This document shows positions 1 through 6,694 of a stretch of 14,692 bases of DNA, piece by piece. The stretch comes from Clostridiales bacterium. GTDB taxonomy: Bacteria > Bacillota > Clostridia > Christensenellales > CAG-138. A program made the position numbers and the translations under genes. The notes below the pieces were generated by a model that saw nothing but the letters and a program-made list of their open reading frames with translations, was not told the origin of the DNA and searched no databases. Each line of letters starts with the position of its first letter. Position 1 is the first letter of the stretch. The DNA is taken from positions 1-14,692 of the forward strand of contig SFDB01000024.1 in assembly GCA_004558825.1 (NCBI GenBank), in the 5' to 3' direction.

Positions 1-1
1 C

Positions 2-1012
2 ATGCTTGCGGGGTGTACAGGGAGCAAGCAAACTACAACACAGAGCACGGAAATGGCCTTAAAGCGGGCGGCTGCAAAAGTGAAACCCGTATTGATGCCA
101 GGGAAAACGCCGAAGCCGCGCGAGTTACATTACGTTGTATGGGATTGTCAATGGTCACCGGAATCTTTTAATTATAAGGGAAATTCAATGCGACCGATAT
201 ACGGATATAATGAACTTGATGATCGAGCGGCAAAGCAAGCGAAAACCATGATGAACACAGATGATATCACTGAGTTTATACCGCTGTATTCGTATGAAGA
301 TGTGCTGAGTCTCAACTATGTGAACAATGACGACAAATCAAAGGGTAGATTTGGGCACATTGCTTTTATCATATTAGACTGGACGCAGCCGTATGCAGAG
401 AGGGGCGAAAGAGGCACTGGCAGAGGACATCACGTATCATCGGTATACAAAAGGATGCCGGATGCGGCGATCAAGTACAATCCGTATTCAAAAACGGGCT
501 ACATGATGTACGACCTTGACAACGGCATGCGTCTGTTCTTCATGATGAAGGACATGGGCGGCTCTGAAGGGGAAGGGCAACGGTCGTATCTGGGCGTGAA
601 TGTGCTGGGCAATCCCGTAATAATGGCAGAGCGTACTTCATTTGCCGAGTTTGACGGCGTGCTCAAGAACGGCGCGACGATAACTGAGCTTGCAAAGGTT
701 GACCCCGCGCTCAACGCACATATTGACTATATGCGCAAGGGCTTCTTTTATACTTATAAAAGCCCTGTGTATCATGATGAAAACGGCAATATATATGAGA
801 CGTCATATAAAGGACTGATCACCTCTAACGAAGAGATGGGAAGAACCGTTTCAAGCGTACTCATACTTACCGATGGCGTACTGAAGATATTCTGGGATTA
901 TGTAGGTGACGACTATGTTGTCGACAGATACGAGTTCAGAGAGGACTTCATAATCGAGTCGTACGGGATAGAGGTAAGCTACAAGATAGACGACAGGTAT
1001 TACGTCGGCTGA
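2..1012 (+). CDS. Lipoprotein of unknown function, copy 1 (5' end outside window)
   Basis: This is an exported lipoprotein of a family I do not recognise. The reading frame is open to the left edge and begins inside the signal peptide. The visible start MLAGC is a lipobox, and the second copy downstream supplies the matching full signal peptide, so the ATG at position 2 is an internal Met and not the true start. After the lipidated Cys comes a Thr/Ser/Gln-rich linker and a mature domain of roughly 300 residues without further membrane segments. Recognisable blocks shared with copy 2 are PLYSYE, PDAAIKY, the MMYDLDNGMRL segment, SFAEFDGVL, GATITELAKVD and, near the end, SSVLILTDGVLKIFWDYVG. 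No catalytic motif is evident. It probably lies in one transcript with copy 2, 70 nt downstream. The lipoprotein assignment is firm; the function is unknown. Confidence 0.85.
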   Translation: MLAGCTGSKQTTTQSTEMALKRAAAKVKPVLMPGKTPKPRELHYVVWDCQWSPESFNYKGNSMRPIYGYNELDDRAAKQAKTMMNTDDITEFIPLYSYEDVLSLNYVNNDDKSKGRFGHIAFIILDWTQPYAERGERGTGRGHHVSSVYKRMPDAAIKYNPYSKTGYMMYDLDNGMRLFFMMKDMGGSEGEGQRSYLGVNVLGNPVIMAERTSFAEFDGVLKNGATITELAKVDPALNAHIDYMRKGFFYTYKSPVYHDENGNIYETSYKGLITSNEEMGRTVSSVLILTDGVLKIFWDYVGDDYVVDRYEFREDFIIESYGIEVSYKIDDRYYVG

Positions 1013-1023
1013 CAAGCGAGACT

Positions 1024-1051
1024 GCCGCGCCCGGGAAAGCCCGGGCGCGGC
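1024..1051 (+). repeat. GC-rich hairpin between lipoprotein copies
   Basis: Two perfect 12-nt arms (1024-1035 and 1040-1051, left arm GCCGCGCCCGGG) enclose an AAAG tetraloop 11 nt after the stop codon of copy 1. There is no T-run after the hairpin (CAAGGCGC follows), so it does not look like a standard intrinsic terminator. It may protect the 3' end of the upstream message, attenuate transcription into copy 2, or be a scar of the duplication. A diverged right arm recurs at the 3' end of copy 2. Confidence 0.6.
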
Positions 1052-1071
1052 AAGGCGCTAACGCATGAAAT

Positions 1072-1077
1072 GGAGGG
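1072..1077 (+). promoter_or_regulatory. Ribosome binding site of lipoprotein copy 2
   Basis: GGAGGG lies 5 nt before the ATG at 1083, which begins a textbook signal peptide. This fixes the start of copy 2 in the signal-peptide frame. The other open frame, which carries the conserved body, has no comparable initiation signal joined to an export signal. Confidence 0.75.
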
Positions 1078-1082
1078 ATACC

Positions 1083-2074
1083 ATGAAAAACAAACTGACA
1101 GCAATTTTGGCGCTGCTGCTTGCGGCGGTCATGCTTGCGGGGTGTACGGGGAGCAAGCAAACTACAACACAGAGCACGGAAACGGCATTAAACGCAAGGT
1201 GCAATATGTTATATTACCCTGTCAGGAAAACCCTGATAATTATGAAGAAAAATCCGGGCTACAGTTTTTCGAATACGGAGAACTCGATGCTCTTGCGGCA
1301 GAAGCGGTGAAGCGTTCTCTGAATACCGAAGACGTCACAGACTTGATACCGCTGTATTCATATGAGAATGTGCTCAACCTTAACTTCATAAGCGATGAGG
1401 ATAAAATGAAGGGCAAGTACGAGCACATTGAATATATAACTGTAGATTGGACATGGCCGTATGTGTATAATCACGGCTATCATAAACGGGTTTTAAGCCT
1501 GCTTAGATGTATGCCCGATGCGGCGATTAAGTACGATGCGGCCTCAAAGACAGGCTACATGATGTACGACCTTGACAACGGCATGCGTTTGTATCATATG
1601 CTGAAAGATATGGGAGAAGGATACATTGGGGAAACCCCTGAGGCACCGTACCTTTATTTAAATGTTCTCGGCAATCCTGCCGTGATGGCAAAACGTACTT
1701 CGTTTGCCGAGTTTGACGGCGTGCTTAAAGACGGCGCGACGATAACGGAGCTTGCGAAGGTGGATACTGTGTTTAATGCATACAGCGAATACATGCGCAA
1801 GGGAATGATCTACCGGATGTATGGCACGAGGTTTAAAGACGAGGAAGGTAATATCTACGAAGATTCGTATAAAAAGTTTATAGACGATGAGTTAAGGGTG
1901 GACAGACCCGTTTCAAGCGTACTCATACTTACCGATGGCGTGCTGAAGATATTCTGGGATTATGTAGGTGACGACTATGTTGTCGACAGATACGAGTTCA
2001 GAGAGGACTTCATAATCGAGGGGCAAGCCCGAGCGCGGCAGGACGCGGCAGGACGGCGAAGTGAAAAGCAATGA
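1083..2074 (+). pseudogene. Frameshifted second copy of the lipoprotein gene
   Basis: This is a tandem paralogue of the preceding lipoprotein. The signal peptide (MKNKLTAILALLLAAVMLAGC, lipobox Cys at residue 21) and the Thr/Gln linker are read from 1083, but this frame runs into a stop at 1308-1310. The body homologous to copy 1 (from KVQYV near 1198 to FIIE at 2020) is in the frame one base back. From the shared Glu codon (50 in copy 1, 1179 here) to the shared Cys codon (146 in copy 1, 1220 here), copy 2 is 55 nt shorter, a net deletion that is not a multiple of three. After 2020 the protein no longer matches copy 1 and ends in about 17 basic residues encoded by GC-rich hairpin-like DNA. 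It is most likely a decaying gene that makes only a short secreted peptide. A sequencing or assembly error, or programmed -1 frameshifting, would be the alternatives. Confidence 0.75.
2035..2054 (+). repeat. 10-nt direct repeat, two copies
   Basis: GCGGCAGGAC occurs twice head to tail (2035-2044 and 2045-2054) in the GC-rich tail of the broken lipoprotein copy. It lies immediately after the remnant of the hairpin arm and suggests local replication slippage. Confidence 0.6.
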
Positions 2075-2098
2075 TGTTTCAAACGCAGGTCATAAACG

Positions 2099-2140
2099 AA
2101 AAACGGAAAGCAATGGCAGAATGCCCCGCTTCCCGTTTTT
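2099..2140. terminator. Bidirectional terminator between lipoprotein pair and leuS
   Basis: The arms 2099-2111 (AAAAACGGAAAGC) and 2128-2140 (GCTTCCCGTTTTT) pair over 13 positions with one A/C mismatch around a 16-nt loop. On the minus strand the hairpin lies 15 nt past the leuS stop and ends in a T-run, as expected for an intrinsic terminator. On the plus strand the right arm also ends in five Ts, so it can stop the lipoprotein transcript as well. Confidence 0.65.
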
Positions 2141-2155
2141 ATTCCGCTTGCAAAA

Positions 2156-4564
2156 CTACGCTACCACTATGTTCACGATATTCTTTACAACTATAACCTT
2201 GCGCACCGTCTTGCCATCTATTAGTGCTTTAACCGTTTCATGCGCCAAAACCTCTTTTTCGAGCGTCTCCTTGTCCATAGCGGCCGAAAACTCCAAGCGT
2301 GTCTTAACCTTGCCGTTTATCTGAATGCCGTATTCTACCGTATCGGCAACGAGTGCTCTTTTGTCCCATTCGGGCCACTTTGATGCATATATCGGTTCTC
2401 CGAAACCGAGCCGCTCATTCATTTCCTCACATATATGCGGCGAAACGGGCGACAGAAGCAGCAGCAGCGTCCTAAGCTCATCGCGCGTTATGCTTCCTTT
2501 CGCGTACACCTCGTTAACCATCGCCATCATAGCAGAAATGGCGGTGTTAAACTTCATGCGCTCGTAATCCTCGCCTACCTTCTTTATCGTCGAATTGACG
2601 ACAAAGCGCATATCGTCCCTTATGCCGTTCTCTTTGCTCACCATATCCATAAGGCGCCATACACGTTCAAGGAAACGGCGGCAGCCTTTAGCTCCGGCAG
2701 TGCTCCACGGTATAGGCTGATCAAACGCGCCCATAAACATTTCGTACATTCTGAGTGCGTCCGCCCCTATCTCATCTACAAGCTCGTCCGGATTTATTAC
2801 GTTTCCGCGCGACTTCGACATTTTTTCATTGTTCTCGCCAAGAATCATGCCATGACTCGTGCGCTTTTTGTACGGTTCAGATGTTGAAACCACGCCTATG
2901 TCGTAAAGGAATTTATGCCAAAATCTCGAGTAGAGCAAGTGGAGCGTTGTGTGTTCCATGCCGCCGTTGTACCAGTCTACAGGCATCCAATAGTCAAGCG
3001 CTTCCTTAGATGCAAGCTCCTTATCATTATGTGGGTCACAGTAGCGCAGGAAATACCAGCTCGAACCGGCCCACTGCGGCATTGTATCGGTCTCGCGCTT
3101 CGCAGGAGCGCCGCATTTAGGACATGTTGTATTCACCCAGTCAGTCGCCCGAGCAAGCGGCGACTCACCGTTATCAGACGGAACGAACTCATTTATTTCG
3201 GGCAAAACCAGCGGAAGCTGATCGTAAGGCACAGGCGTCCATCCGCAGTGTTCACAGTAAACGAGTGGTATCGGATCTCCCCAGTAGCGTTGGCGTGAGA
3301 AAACCCAATCGCGCAATTTAAAGTTCGTTTTGCTTCTTCCGATCCCTTCGCGCTCGAGCCACTGTATCATAGCCTTCTTCGCAGAAGCAACGTCCATACC
3401 GTCAAGAAAGCCCGAATTAACCATTATGCCGGTATCGCAGTCGGTAAACGCCTCTTTCTCAACGTCTCCACCCTTTACGACCTCGATTATAGGCATTCCG
3501 AAAGTTTTTGCAAACTCCCAGTCACGCGTATCATGCGCGGGTACGGCCATTATTGCGCCCGTGCCATAGCCCATGAGAACATAATCTGACACCCATATCG
3601 GTATTTCCTTCTTCGTTGCAGGATTTATCGCCGTAATGCCCTTAAGCATAACTCCTGTTTTTTCTTTTGCGAGCTCGCTGCGCTCAAAATCGCTCTTTTT
3701 AGCGGCAGCCGCTCGGTATTCGAGCACCTGATCCATGTTCCCAATCTTATCATTAATTCTATCAATGATAGGATGCTCCGGCGATATCACCATATAAGTT
3801 GCTCCGAACAGTGTATCAGGGCGCGTCGTATATACCATTAGGTCTTCGTCGCAGCCGTTTACCTTAAAAACAACCTCGGCACCCACACTCCTGCCTATCC
3901 AGTTACGCTGCTGTGTTTTTACCCTATCGATAAAATCTACCGTATCAAGATCGTCGAGAAGTCTCTGCGCATACTCGGTTATCTTAAGCATCCACTGACT
4001 CTTGACCTTGCGCACTACTGTGCCGCCGCAACGGTCGCATACGCCGTCAACCACTTCTTCATTCGCTAATCCCACCTTGCAGCTCGTGCAGAAATTTATC
4101 GGTATCTCCGCTTTGTAGGCAAGTCCCTTCTCAAACAGCTTCAGAAATATCCACTGCGTCCATTTATAGTAGGACGGATCAGTCGTGTCTATTTCGCGCG
4201 ACCAATCAAAAGAGAATCCAAGCCGCTTGAGTTGGGTTCTGAAATGCTCAATATTCTTCTGCGTAGCGATCCTCGGATGTATGCCCGTCTTAATAGCATA
4301 ATTTTCGGTCGGTAAGCCGAATGCGTCATAACCCATCGGGAACAGCACGTTATAACCTTCCATTCGACGCTTTCTCGATATCACGTCAAGCGCCGTATAA
4401 GGACGAGGATGTCCTACATGAAGTCCCTGCCCCGACGGATACGGGAACTCAACAAGCGCGTAAAACTTAGGCATCGTATAGTCGTTTTTCGCCTCAAAAC
4501 AATGCGCATCTTCCCATTTTTTCTGCCATTTTGCCTCGATAATATCGGGCTGATAGCGTTCCAT
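2156..4564 (-). CDS. leuS: Leucine-tRNA ligase (leucyl-tRNA synthetase)
   Basis: A class I aminoacyl-tRNA synthetase that charges tRNA-Leu with leucine in the cytoplasm. At 802 residues it has the usual bacterial length. Visible landmarks are the HIGH-type motif HVGH at residues 49-52 after the FPYPSGQGLH block, a four-Cys zinc module (CTSC...CDRC), the CP1 editing domain with YTTRPDTLFG and AVPAHDTRDWEFA, and KMSKS at 581-585. It ends with the C-terminal tRNA-binding region (INGKVKTR, closing on VVKNIVNIVV). The frame is open 24 codons further up, but ATG at 4562-4564 is chosen because GGAGG lies 8 nt before it; the longer versions would run back into the leader. It is transcribed alone from its own promoter through a leucine T-box and ends at the hairpin at 2099-2140. 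Confidence 0.97.
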   Translation of the reverse strand: MERYQPDIIEAKWQKKWEDAHCFEAKNDYTMPKFYALVEFPYPSGQGLHVGHPRPYTALDVISRKRRMEGYNVLFPMGYDAFGLPTENYAIKTGIHPRIATQKNIEHFRTQLKRLGFSFDWSREIDTTDPSYYKWTQWIFLKLFEKGLAYKAEIPINFCTSCKVGLANEEVVDGVCDRCGGTVVRKVKSQWMLKITEYAQRLLDDLDTVDFIDRVKTQQRNWIGRSVGAEVVFKVNGCDEDLMVYTTRPDTLFGATYMVISPEHPIIDRINDKIGNMDQVLEYRAAAAKKSDFERSELAKEKTGVMLKGITAINPATKKEIPIWVSDYVLMGYGTGAIMAVPAHDTRDWEFAKTFGMPIIEVVKGGDVEKEAFTDCDTGIMVNSGFLDGMDVASAKKAMIQWLEREGIGRSKTNFKLRDWVFSRQRYWGDPIPLVYCEHCGWTPVPYDQLPLVLPEINEFVPSDNGESPLARATDWVNTTCPKCGAPAKRETDTMPQWAGSSWYFLRYCDPHNDKELASKEALDYWMPVDWYNGGMEHTTLHLLYSRFWHKFLYDIGVVSTSEPYKKRTSHGMILGENNEKMSKSRGNVINPDELVDEIGADALRMYEMFMGAFDQPIPWSTAGAKGCRRFLERVWRLMDMVSKENGIRDDMRFVVNSTIKKVGEDYERMKFNTAISAMMAMVNEVYAKGSITRDELRTLLLLLSPVSPHICEEMNERLGFGEPIYASKWPEWDKRALVADTVEYGIQINGKVKTRLEFSAAMDKETLEKEVLAHETVKALIDGKTVRKVIVVKNIVNIVVA

Positions 4565-4579
4565 AATCTTTTCCTCCAT

Positions 4580-4609
4580 AAAATAAAATGCCCCGTCTCT
4601 TAAGAGACG
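4580..4609 (-). terminator. T-box terminator hairpin of the leuS leader
   Basis: In the leuS direction the RNA reads CGUCUC-UUAA-GAGACG, extended by three U/G wobble pairs, followed by the T-rich CATTTTATTTT. This is the terminator that competes with the T-box antiterminator. It lies 16 nt before the leuS start codon. Confidence 0.8.
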
Positions 4610-4814
4610 AAAGCAAGCTTCCGCGGTACCACTCAAATTGACGCTTTCGCGTCCACCTCTTACCCATAACGAAGGCCACGCCTTTAGCTACAAGGTTTGC
4701 GCCGTTCACCAAAGGAGCTCCGCGGCGAGTTTCGAGCATATGCGTCCGCTGCCTTGCACCGTACGGCAGCTCTCTTTTGAAAACACATACGCCTACTTTT
4801 CCGCTTCATCGCTT
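4580..4814 (-). promoter_or_regulatory. Leucine-specific T-box riboswitch leader of leuS
   Basis: The untranslated leader carries the T-box motif GAGTGGTACCGCGG (complement of 4621-4634), close to the family consensus. Its UGGU would pair with an ACCA acceptor end, which suits tRNA-Leu with discriminator A. Upstream is a Stem I with an AGTA element (4794-4797), a closing helix GCGUAUG/CAUAUGC, and a specifier side reading GAAACUCG. The in-loop triplet CUC (complement of 4727-4729) is a leucine codon, flanked by a GCGG/CCGC helix. Uncharged tRNA-Leu should stabilise the antiterminator and switch leuS on. The Stem I fold was drawn by eye; the T-box, terminator and gene context make the identification secure. 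Confidence 0.9.
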
Positions 4815-4820
4815 TATCAG

Positions 4821-4849
4821 ATTTTACTTGGCAACGCCCCTTATGTCAA
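4821..4849 (-). promoter_or_regulatory. Promoter of leuS
   Basis: Reading on the minus strand, TTGACA (4844-4849) and TAAAAT (4821-4826) are separated by exactly 17 nt. Transcription would start near 4814, just ahead of the T-box Stem I. The -35 box lies inside a short inverted repeat (CCCTT-GACAT-AAGGG), which may also help end the upstream phosphoesterase transcript. Confidence 0.85.
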
Positions 4850-4873
4850 GGGCATTACAAAATATTCGCCTTT

Positions 4874-5569
4874 TCATGTGCTTTGAGCTATCAGCTTGAG
4901 CTTGAAATCGAGATGATCGCATGAGCACAGCGTATACTTGACGCCGTTACGTTCCCCCTCAAATGCGTTTTTGCATGAGAACCCGTGCAAATGCGCATAT
5001 ACGACATGCTCAACTCCATATTTCTCCGCAAGCTCGGTAAATGCCGACGAGCTGTTTTTCTCATTAAACGGCGGATAATGCAGCATCATTATAATCCGCT
5101 TTTCGGGAGCAGTTCGTCTCAAAGACAGCTCGAGTCGCGTCTGCTCCCGCTTATATATCTTCTCGTCGTTTGACTGCGAATACCCCTGCGCTCCGGGACA
5201 AAGCCAGCCTCGTGACCCGCAAAATGTGAAATCGCCCATCGAAATCGAGTCGTTTTGCAGCGCGTACATGCCTTCCGGCAGCATTGAACGAAGTTTGGAT
5301 ACAGACGTCCACCAGTAATCGTGGTTGCCGCGCAGTATTATTTTCCTGCCGGGCAGCGCGCCTATTTTCGCTATATCGACCGCCGCATCTTCAAGATGCA
5401 TTGCCCATGAAAGATCGCCCGGTATCAGCACAGCATCCTCGGATTCGACGAGCGAAAGCCAATCTTCGCTTATACGTCGGAAATGATTGCCCCACTTTTC
5501 GCCGAAAACATCCATCGGCTTCTCAGTGTTAGCCGGTAAATGCAGATCACCGATGGCAAAAACCCTCAT
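4874..5569 (-). CDS. Calcineurin-like metallophosphoesterase
   Basis: A 231-residue predicted phosphohydrolase of the calcineurin-like superfamily, probably cytosolic as it has no signal peptide or membrane segment. The dimetal site motifs are all present in order: D8-x-H10, G51-D52, G81-N82-H83-D84, H164 (LHYPPF) and H193-x-H195 (AHLHG). The aromatic GNHDYWW and LHYPPF signatures fit the small bacterial phosphohydrolases grouped as COG1768. The substrate cannot be read from the sequence; phosphodiester or phosphomonoester hydrolysis of a small molecule is likely. The start is taken at the ATG preceded by GGGGG, 14 nt after the end of the zinc-ribbon gene, so the two are very likely one operon. 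No strong terminator is visible before the leuS promoter. Confidence 0.9.
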   Translation of the reverse strand: MRVFAIGDLHLPANTEKPMDVFGEKWGNHFRRISEDWLSLVESEDAVLIPGDLSWAMHLEDAAVDIAKIGALPGRKIILRGNHDYWWTSVSKLRSMLPEGMYALQNDSISMGDFTFCGSRGWLCPGAQGYSQSNDEKIYKREQTRLELSLRRTAPEKRIIMMLHYPPFNEKNSSSAFTELAEKYGVEHVVYAHLHGFSCKNAFEGERNGVKYTLCSCDHLDFKLKLIAQST

Positions 5570-5583
5570 AAGCCCCCGTCAAT

Positions 5584-5967
5584 TCAGTCAATGTCCTCGT
5601 CGTCCATGTCGCCAAGATCATCTTCCCCAAGTTCGCGATCAATCTCCTCAAGCTCACTCTCGGGTATTTCTTCATCTATATCAACGTCGATATCAACGTC
5701 GTCTATATCAGTATCAAAATCAATATCCAATTCATCGGCGGTAAGAATATCGTCGTCGCTGCTGTAGCCCATACGTCTGAGTTCCTTATAGCATGCCGCA
5801 CAAACGGTCTTTCCGGGCATAGGGCGGTTCTCTCCGCATTCCGAGCAAACCATGTGCGAATCATCGGAAATCTGCCTGCTTCTTCCCGAGTTGCTGCACA
5901 CGCTGCAAAGCTTCTCATCCTCTCTGATATAGTTAAGCTCGCATCTCGGACACTTCTTTAACTCCAT
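5584..5967 (-). CDS. Small zinc-ribbon protein with highly acidic tail
   Basis: A 127-residue protein with two parts. Residues 1-60 hold four CxxC pairs (C6/C9, C21/C24, C41/C44, C56/C59), enough for two zinc ribbons or one rubredoxin-like pair. Residues 71-127 are an extremely acidic tail with 32 Asp/Glu in 57 positions, including alternating D-I-D/D-V-D steps. The frame extends 16 codons further up, but the ATG at 5967 is chosen because a strong AGGAGGT lies 7 nt before it and the promoter sits just upstream. No signal peptide is present. The function is unknown; zinc ribbons suggest nucleic-acid or protein binding, and the tail could mimic nucleic acid, bind cations or recruit a basic partner. 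It is followed after 14 nt by the metallophosphoesterase. Gene reality is well supported by signals at both ends. Confidence 0.85.
   Translation of the reverse strand: MELKKCPRCELNYIREDEKLCSVCSNSGRSRQISDDSHMVCSECGENRPMPGKTVCAACYKELRRMGYSSDDDILTADELDIDFDTDIDDVDIDVDIDEEIPESELEEIDRELGEDDLGDMDDEDID
5678..5701. repeat. 12-nt tandem repeat in the acidic tail coding region
   Basis: ATATCAACGTCG is repeated exactly at 5678-5689 and 5690-5701. On the coding strand it encodes the D-V-D-I steps of the acidic tail, so the tail may grow and shrink by slippage. Confidence 0.6.
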
Positions 5968-6006
5968 GTTTACTACCTCCTGAAAGTAACATACGAGTAC
6001 CATAGT

Positions 6007-6035
6007 ATTATGCAAAGTCGTGAATTATATGTCAA
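6007..6035 (-). promoter_or_regulatory. Promoter of the zinc-ribbon/phosphoesterase operon
   Basis: On the minus strand TTGACA (6030-6035) and CATAAT (6007-6012) are spaced by 17 nt, giving an expected start near 6000 and a 5' leader of about 33 nt up to the zinc-ribbon ATG. It lies right after the engB stop codon, so transcripts from the engB operon may also read in. Confidence 0.85.
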
Positions 6036-6048
6036 TATTTTTTGCGCA

Positions 6049-6666
6049 TCAGTCTACATCGCTTCCGCGCGGCTTCAAAGCGTCCGCCCAAACATCATGT
6101 ATACGCTTGAGCAGTTCGTCCCTCCCCTGTCCCGTTTCAGATGACACAGGGAACGCGAACGGCGGCGCTCCGAGCTCTTTCGCTGCAGCGTTTGCCGCCT
6201 GAGCACGTTTCGATTTCGCCACCTTGTCGGCCTTCGTCGCAATAAGCGTAAATGGGATGCCGTAATAGAGTATCCATTTGAACATAAGCCTGTCGTCTTC
6301 TGTCGGCGCATGGCGTATATCAATGAGCATGAATATATGCGTCACTCTGCCCGATGACAGGTAGCTCTCGATTAAACTTCCCCATTTACGTTTCTCTTCT
6401 TTTGACGTTCGCGCAAAACCGTATCCGGGAAGGTCGACTATATAAAAGCAATCGTTTACCCTGAAAAAGTTAATCAATCGCGTCTTCCCGGGCTGCTGCG
6501 ATGTTTTGGCCAGCTTAAAATTGTTGCAAAGCGAATTAATGAGGCTCGACTTCCCTACATTCGATTTGCCGACAATGGCTATCTCGGCGTCAAGCTTTTC
6601 GGGATATCTGCCATCTGTCCCGACGCTTGTTACAAACACGGCATTTTTCAGTCTGAAGTCTTCCAT
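6049..6666 (-). CDS. engB: Ribosome biogenesis GTPase EngB (YsxC/YihA family)
   Basis: A 205-residue TRAFAC-class GTPase that, in studied bacteria, is needed for assembly of the large ribosomal subunit. GTP-binding motifs are clear: G1 GKSNVGKSS at residues 33-41, G2 around QQPGKT (57-62), G3 DLPG at 78-81 followed by the family-typical YGFA, G4 TKAD at 144-147, and a G5-like VSSETGQG near the end. The frame is open 43 codons further up, but that extension has no homology to the family. ATG at 6666, with GGGGGAT before it, gives the usual length and the typical start with a FxLKNAVFVTSV-like strand. It is the last gene of the lpdA-tadA-engB run, 28 nt after tadA. Confidence 0.95.
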   Translation of the reverse strand: MEDFRLKNAVFVTSVGTDGRYPEKLDAEIAIVGKSNVGKSSLINSLCNNFKLAKTSQQPGKTRLINFFRVNDCFYIVDLPGYGFARTSKEEKRKWGSLIESYLSSGRVTHIFMLIDIRHAPTEDDRLMFKWILYYGIPFTLIATKADKVAKSKRAQAANAAAKELGAPPFAFPVSSETGQGRDELLKRIHDVWADALKPRGSDVD

Positions 6667-6694
6667 TTTTATCCCCCGAGCGTTGAAAAGTAAA

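Noticed and set aside
1187..1193. ATTAAAC as a programmed -1 frameshift site joining signal peptide and body of copy 2
   Set aside because: A -1 shift here would restore the frame and UUAAAC resembles known slippery sequences, but the first three bases are not identical as the rule requires, I see no clear stimulatory structure, and the damaged 3' end argues for a pseudogene.
1070..2074. A 334-codon open frame read as an intact cytosolic protein
   Set aside because: Its first 43 or so residues are the out-of-frame translation of the signal peptide region; homology to copy 1 starts only near 1198. It is the body of a frameshifted lipoprotein.
2435..3298. Several plus-strand ORFs of 80-150 codons
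   Set aside because: All are antisense to leuS, whose frame is continuous and conserved.
4494..4886. Short ORFs on both strands across the leuS leader
   Set aside because: The region is the T-box leader and promoter; the ORFs have no initiation signals or conserved features.
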